A stretch of 64,000 nucleotides of DNA from Acidimicrobiia bacterium (GTDB taxonomy: Bacteria > Actinomycetota > Acidimicrobiia > ATN3 > PSLF01): NCBI GenBank assembly GCA_040289475.1, contig PSLF01000004.1:90920-154919 (forward strand). Direction: 5' to 3'. The notes under the pieces were generated by a model. It was not told the origin of the DNA. It did not search any database and worked only from the letters and a program-made list of their open reading frames with translations. Of the stretch, positions 61,997 through 64,000 are shown one piece after another; position 1 is the first letter of the stretch, and each line of letters begins with the position of its first letter. A program made the position numbers and the translations under genes.

Positions 61997-63895
61997 ATGC
62001 TTTCTACACGCACAAGCGTGAACGGGGAGACACGACGGCGTTTTCTCAGATCTGAGTCATCACGCTACTCCTCTGTTTTCGTAAGTGCGGCAGCTGCATG
62101 TGTGGTGGTAATACTAGCCGCGGCTATTGCCTTAGTTATGAAGCGCCCAAGCGGCGAATGGTTACCCGACACAGGGACAGCCCCGGATGGCACACCCACG
62201 TTCTATACCGCGATATCGGGTACTGCCGAACCCGCCTCATTGGGAGCCATTCCGAACCGCTCCGGTGACGGAGGGCCTTTGCACTCCAATTCTTCTACGC
62301 TGTGGCTCGGCTCCTCTCCCGAAGGGAACATGGACGACTCGATAGCTTTACTGCAAGAGCAGCCAGAGCCGGACACGGAATCGCCTTATACAGGTTTTTC
62401 GATGCTGCCCTGCACGAACAATCGCTTAGTAATCGTGGTGTCGTCTGCGGGGATTTCAGAAAAGGATCGCTCGGGAACGGTTTTTCTCAATGTCTTCGTG
62501 GACTGGAACCGCGACGGACGCTTTGCTGGCGGGGACAGATGCGGAAGAGAATGGGCTGTAGAGAATCTGCCAATTCCCGCTTCCGATCTCAAAGAGGGTC
62601 CAACTGCATTCCCACTCGATCTTCCAGCTGGGGAACAGACACTCGAATTTTGGATCCGTATATCTGTCACCCTGAACGAACCGGCCTTAGGTGAAAAGCC
62701 AATCCATCCCTACAAAACAGGTGAAACCGAGGACATTCTCTTCAGCGCATTAGGTGACAGCTCCACACATTCCTCACCTAAGGGATGCACCGGATCGCTT
62801 CCAATAGCTTCTCTCGGTGGTTCGACCATGTGGATCGATATGAGCCGCGTCAACCTGGATAGAGAGACAACAGCAGCCAAACGGAGCGAGGTATCCGCAA
62901 ATTTTGTCGGCGAAGTATCTTCCAGCATAGCCGCTTTTGTCGATCTTCCTTCAGACACGGCACTACTGACGCTACCCGAAGTTGACAGCGTCCGCTATGG
63001 CGAAGCACTTGTGGGAGGGAGCAGGTGTAGGTTCCTGGCATTACCACGCTTCGTCCCCAAACGCGCTCCGCTTGCTGAACAACTGGAGTCTTCGAAGCTC
63101 GAACTCGGTAACGTGGGCCAGTATGCGCGATCTCCGGACCATGTTGCATACTGCCTCAACCAGTACGTGTACGCGGGCACCGCTACGCTTATACCGATCC
63201 ATATGCTGGCCGCAGAAGAAACAATATTGAGGCGCCATCTCGAAGATAGCGGTACGCGTTCCCCTATGATGAGTCGCACTTCAATCTACGTGAGCGAGTC
63301 GGGGTCTTCTCTTTCGCCAACCTTAGGCCCTGGCCCTTCTAATCCGAACACCCGAGTACTCGCACTTGCGGCATACACAGACGCCTCCGGCGTTGTTCGG
63401 GCGATTCAAATGAGAGTGCCCTCCCAACTGCAAGGCAAACAGTACGCCGTTCGACTGTCCCCCACTCCCCTTGACGGAATATCTATTTCCTGTTCTCTTT
63501 CGGTCATACAGCTTCCAAACCCACAATCCTTAGAGCCGTACTCATCACCAACCCAGGAAGAAGCCTCGGTTCCCCGAATCGCAGGGGACTACATCGTGGC
63601 CTTTGCCAAAAAATCTGACTCCTGTGGAATGTTCGACCTTCGCTTTGTCGAGACAGTCCGAATTCGTCAATATGGAGAGCGAATTGAAATCCAACGAGCC
63701 GCCGGAAACCTCTCCAGCGGTCAGATCACCCCTCCCACGACTTTCAAAGCAACCGGTTCTGGTAAAGACAAAGCTGGTACCGCTTACATTGAGTCGTACT
63801 CCGTCAGACTTGTTGAACGCGGATTCGCTGGTTCATACGAACTCCACCAGGGCGCATGCCGCGCCTCCTTTGACATAGATGCAGTAGCTCGCTGA
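61997..63895 (+). CDS. Membrane-anchored GEVED-domain surface protein
   Basis: A 632-aa protein with one N-terminal membrane segment (VFVSAAAACVVVILAAAIALV) after a basic head, then a long extracytoplasmic portion. Residues about 150-255 match the GEVED domain: FLNVFVDWNRDGRFAGGDRC, later LPAGEQTLEFWIRI and the closing GETEDILF. The remaining 370 residues are not recognised; paired cysteines (SMLPCTNN, KGCTGS, GSRCRF, YCLNQ, SISCSL, DSCGMF, GACRAS) suggest disulfides. ATG 61997 abuts the SDR stop. Its role in surface binding is inferred from the domain. Confidence 0.75.
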   Translation: MLSTRTSVNGETRRRFLRSESSRYSSVFVSAAAACVVVILAAAIALVMKRPSGEWLPDTGTAPDGTPTFYTAISGTAEPASLGAIPNRSGDGGPLHSNSSTLWLGSSPEGNMDDSIALLQEQPEPDTESPYTGFSMLPCTNNRLVIVVSSAGISEKDRSGTVFLNVFVDWNRDGRFAGGDRCGREWAVENLPIPASDLKEGPTAFPLDLPAGEQTLEFWIRISVTLNEPALGEKPIHPYKTGETEDILFSALGDSSTHSSPKGCTGSLPIASLGGSTMWIDMSRVNLDRETTAAKRSEVSANFVGEVSSSIAAFVDLPSDTALLTLPEVDSVRYGEALVGGSRCRFLALPRFVPKRAPLAEQLESSKLELGNVGQYARSPDHVAYCLNQYVYAGTATLIPIHMLAAEETILRRHLEDSGTRSPMMSRTSIYVSESGSSLSPTLGPGPSNPNTRVLALAAYTDASGVVRAIQMRVPSQLQGKQYAVRLSPTPLDGISISCSLSVIQLPNPQSLEPYSSPTQEEASVPRIAGDYIVAFAKKSDSCGMFDLRFVETVRIRQYGERIEIQRAAGNLSSGQITPPTTFKATGSGKDKAGTAYIESYSVRLVERGFAGSYELHQGACRASFDIDAVAR

Positions 63896-64000
63896 AAACC
63901 CGCCTAACCCGAACCAAGTCCACTTCGCAAGATTCCAACGGATTCCTCTCGGAAGAGAACACCTCCTCTCCCTAGCCCCTCGTTGCGTCTTGGACATGCC

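Overview
The window reads as chromosomal DNA of a deep-branching actinobacterium. I base this on the pair of TrkA/Ceo-type regulators convergent with a small OB-fold gene (an actinobacterial arrangement), R2lox proteins, many acyl-CoA and LLM/P450-type genes, and frequent GTG/TTG starts. A fused nucleotidyltransferase/CDP-alcohol phosphatidyltransferase of the di-myo-inositol-phosphate type hints at a thermophilic or osmotically stressed lifestyle. Class-level placement (for example Acidimicrobiia, Rubrobacteria or Thermoleophilia) cannot be settled from this sequence. Base composition looks moderate (low-to-mid 50s % GC by eye, not computed), with an AT-richer patch at about 12.5-14.6 kb.

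Layout. 0-7.4 kb: undecaprenyl-diphosphatase, a PHP phosphoesterase, bacterioferritin overlapping an FlK-like thioesterase, a multi-pass histidine kinase with no response regulator beside it, the inositol-phosphate enzyme and a flavin reductase. 7.4-16 kb: 6-phosphogluconolactonase, acyl-CoA synthetase, acyl-CoA dehydrogenase, then two closely similar R2-like ligand-binding oxidases enclosing a TIGR01777 epimerase-SRPBCC fusion and a lone prepilin. 16-23.6 kb: siroheme nitrite/sulfite reductase, rhodanese, tRNA-Arg(CCU), RtcB RNA ligase, archease and a pentapeptide-repeat protein. 24-30 kb: a YhaN/YhaO (SbcCD-like) operon with a decayed Ser/Thr kinase gene on one side and fragments of a probable second one on the other. 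30-35 kb: a three-gene translationally coupled unit, APH-family kinase / 1010-aa FAD-FeS oxidoreductase / APH-family kinase. 35-45.5 kb: P450, SCP-x-type thiolase, LLM oxidoreductase, amine oxidase, serine hydrolase, PD40 lipoprotein, a decayed metallophosphoesterase, NUDIX and two membrane proteins. 45.5-53 kb: purE, icd, OB-fold gene, two TrkA proteins, an MFS transporter and a PQQ-type sugar dehydrogenase lipoprotein. 53-64 kb: nitroreductase, acyl-CoA dehydrogenase, FAD amine oxidase-like protein, amidase, a GMC oxidoreductase with its small subunit, an enolase-superfamily dehydratase, an SDR and a GEVED-domain surface protein.

The most unusual signals are: (i) two genes whose family-typical N-termini can only be reached from near-cognate start codons, AUU at 13972 and ACG at 55052, each behind a Shine-Dalgarno-like sequence; (ii) a siroheme reductase carrying a complete C-x5-C / C-x3-C cluster motif in both halves; (iii) two R2lox paralogs 2.5 kb apart, both keeping the metal ligands and the Val/Tyr cross-link pair; (iv) a Rad50/SbcC-like ATPase with a transmembrane hairpin in the middle; (v) an FAD/Fe-S oxidoreductase flanked by two related small-molecule kinases; and (vi) several gene remnants (one or two Ser/Thr kinases, a metallophosphoesterase, an SDR), suggesting ongoing gene decay. 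No CRISPR array, insertion sequence, rRNA or prophage module was seen.
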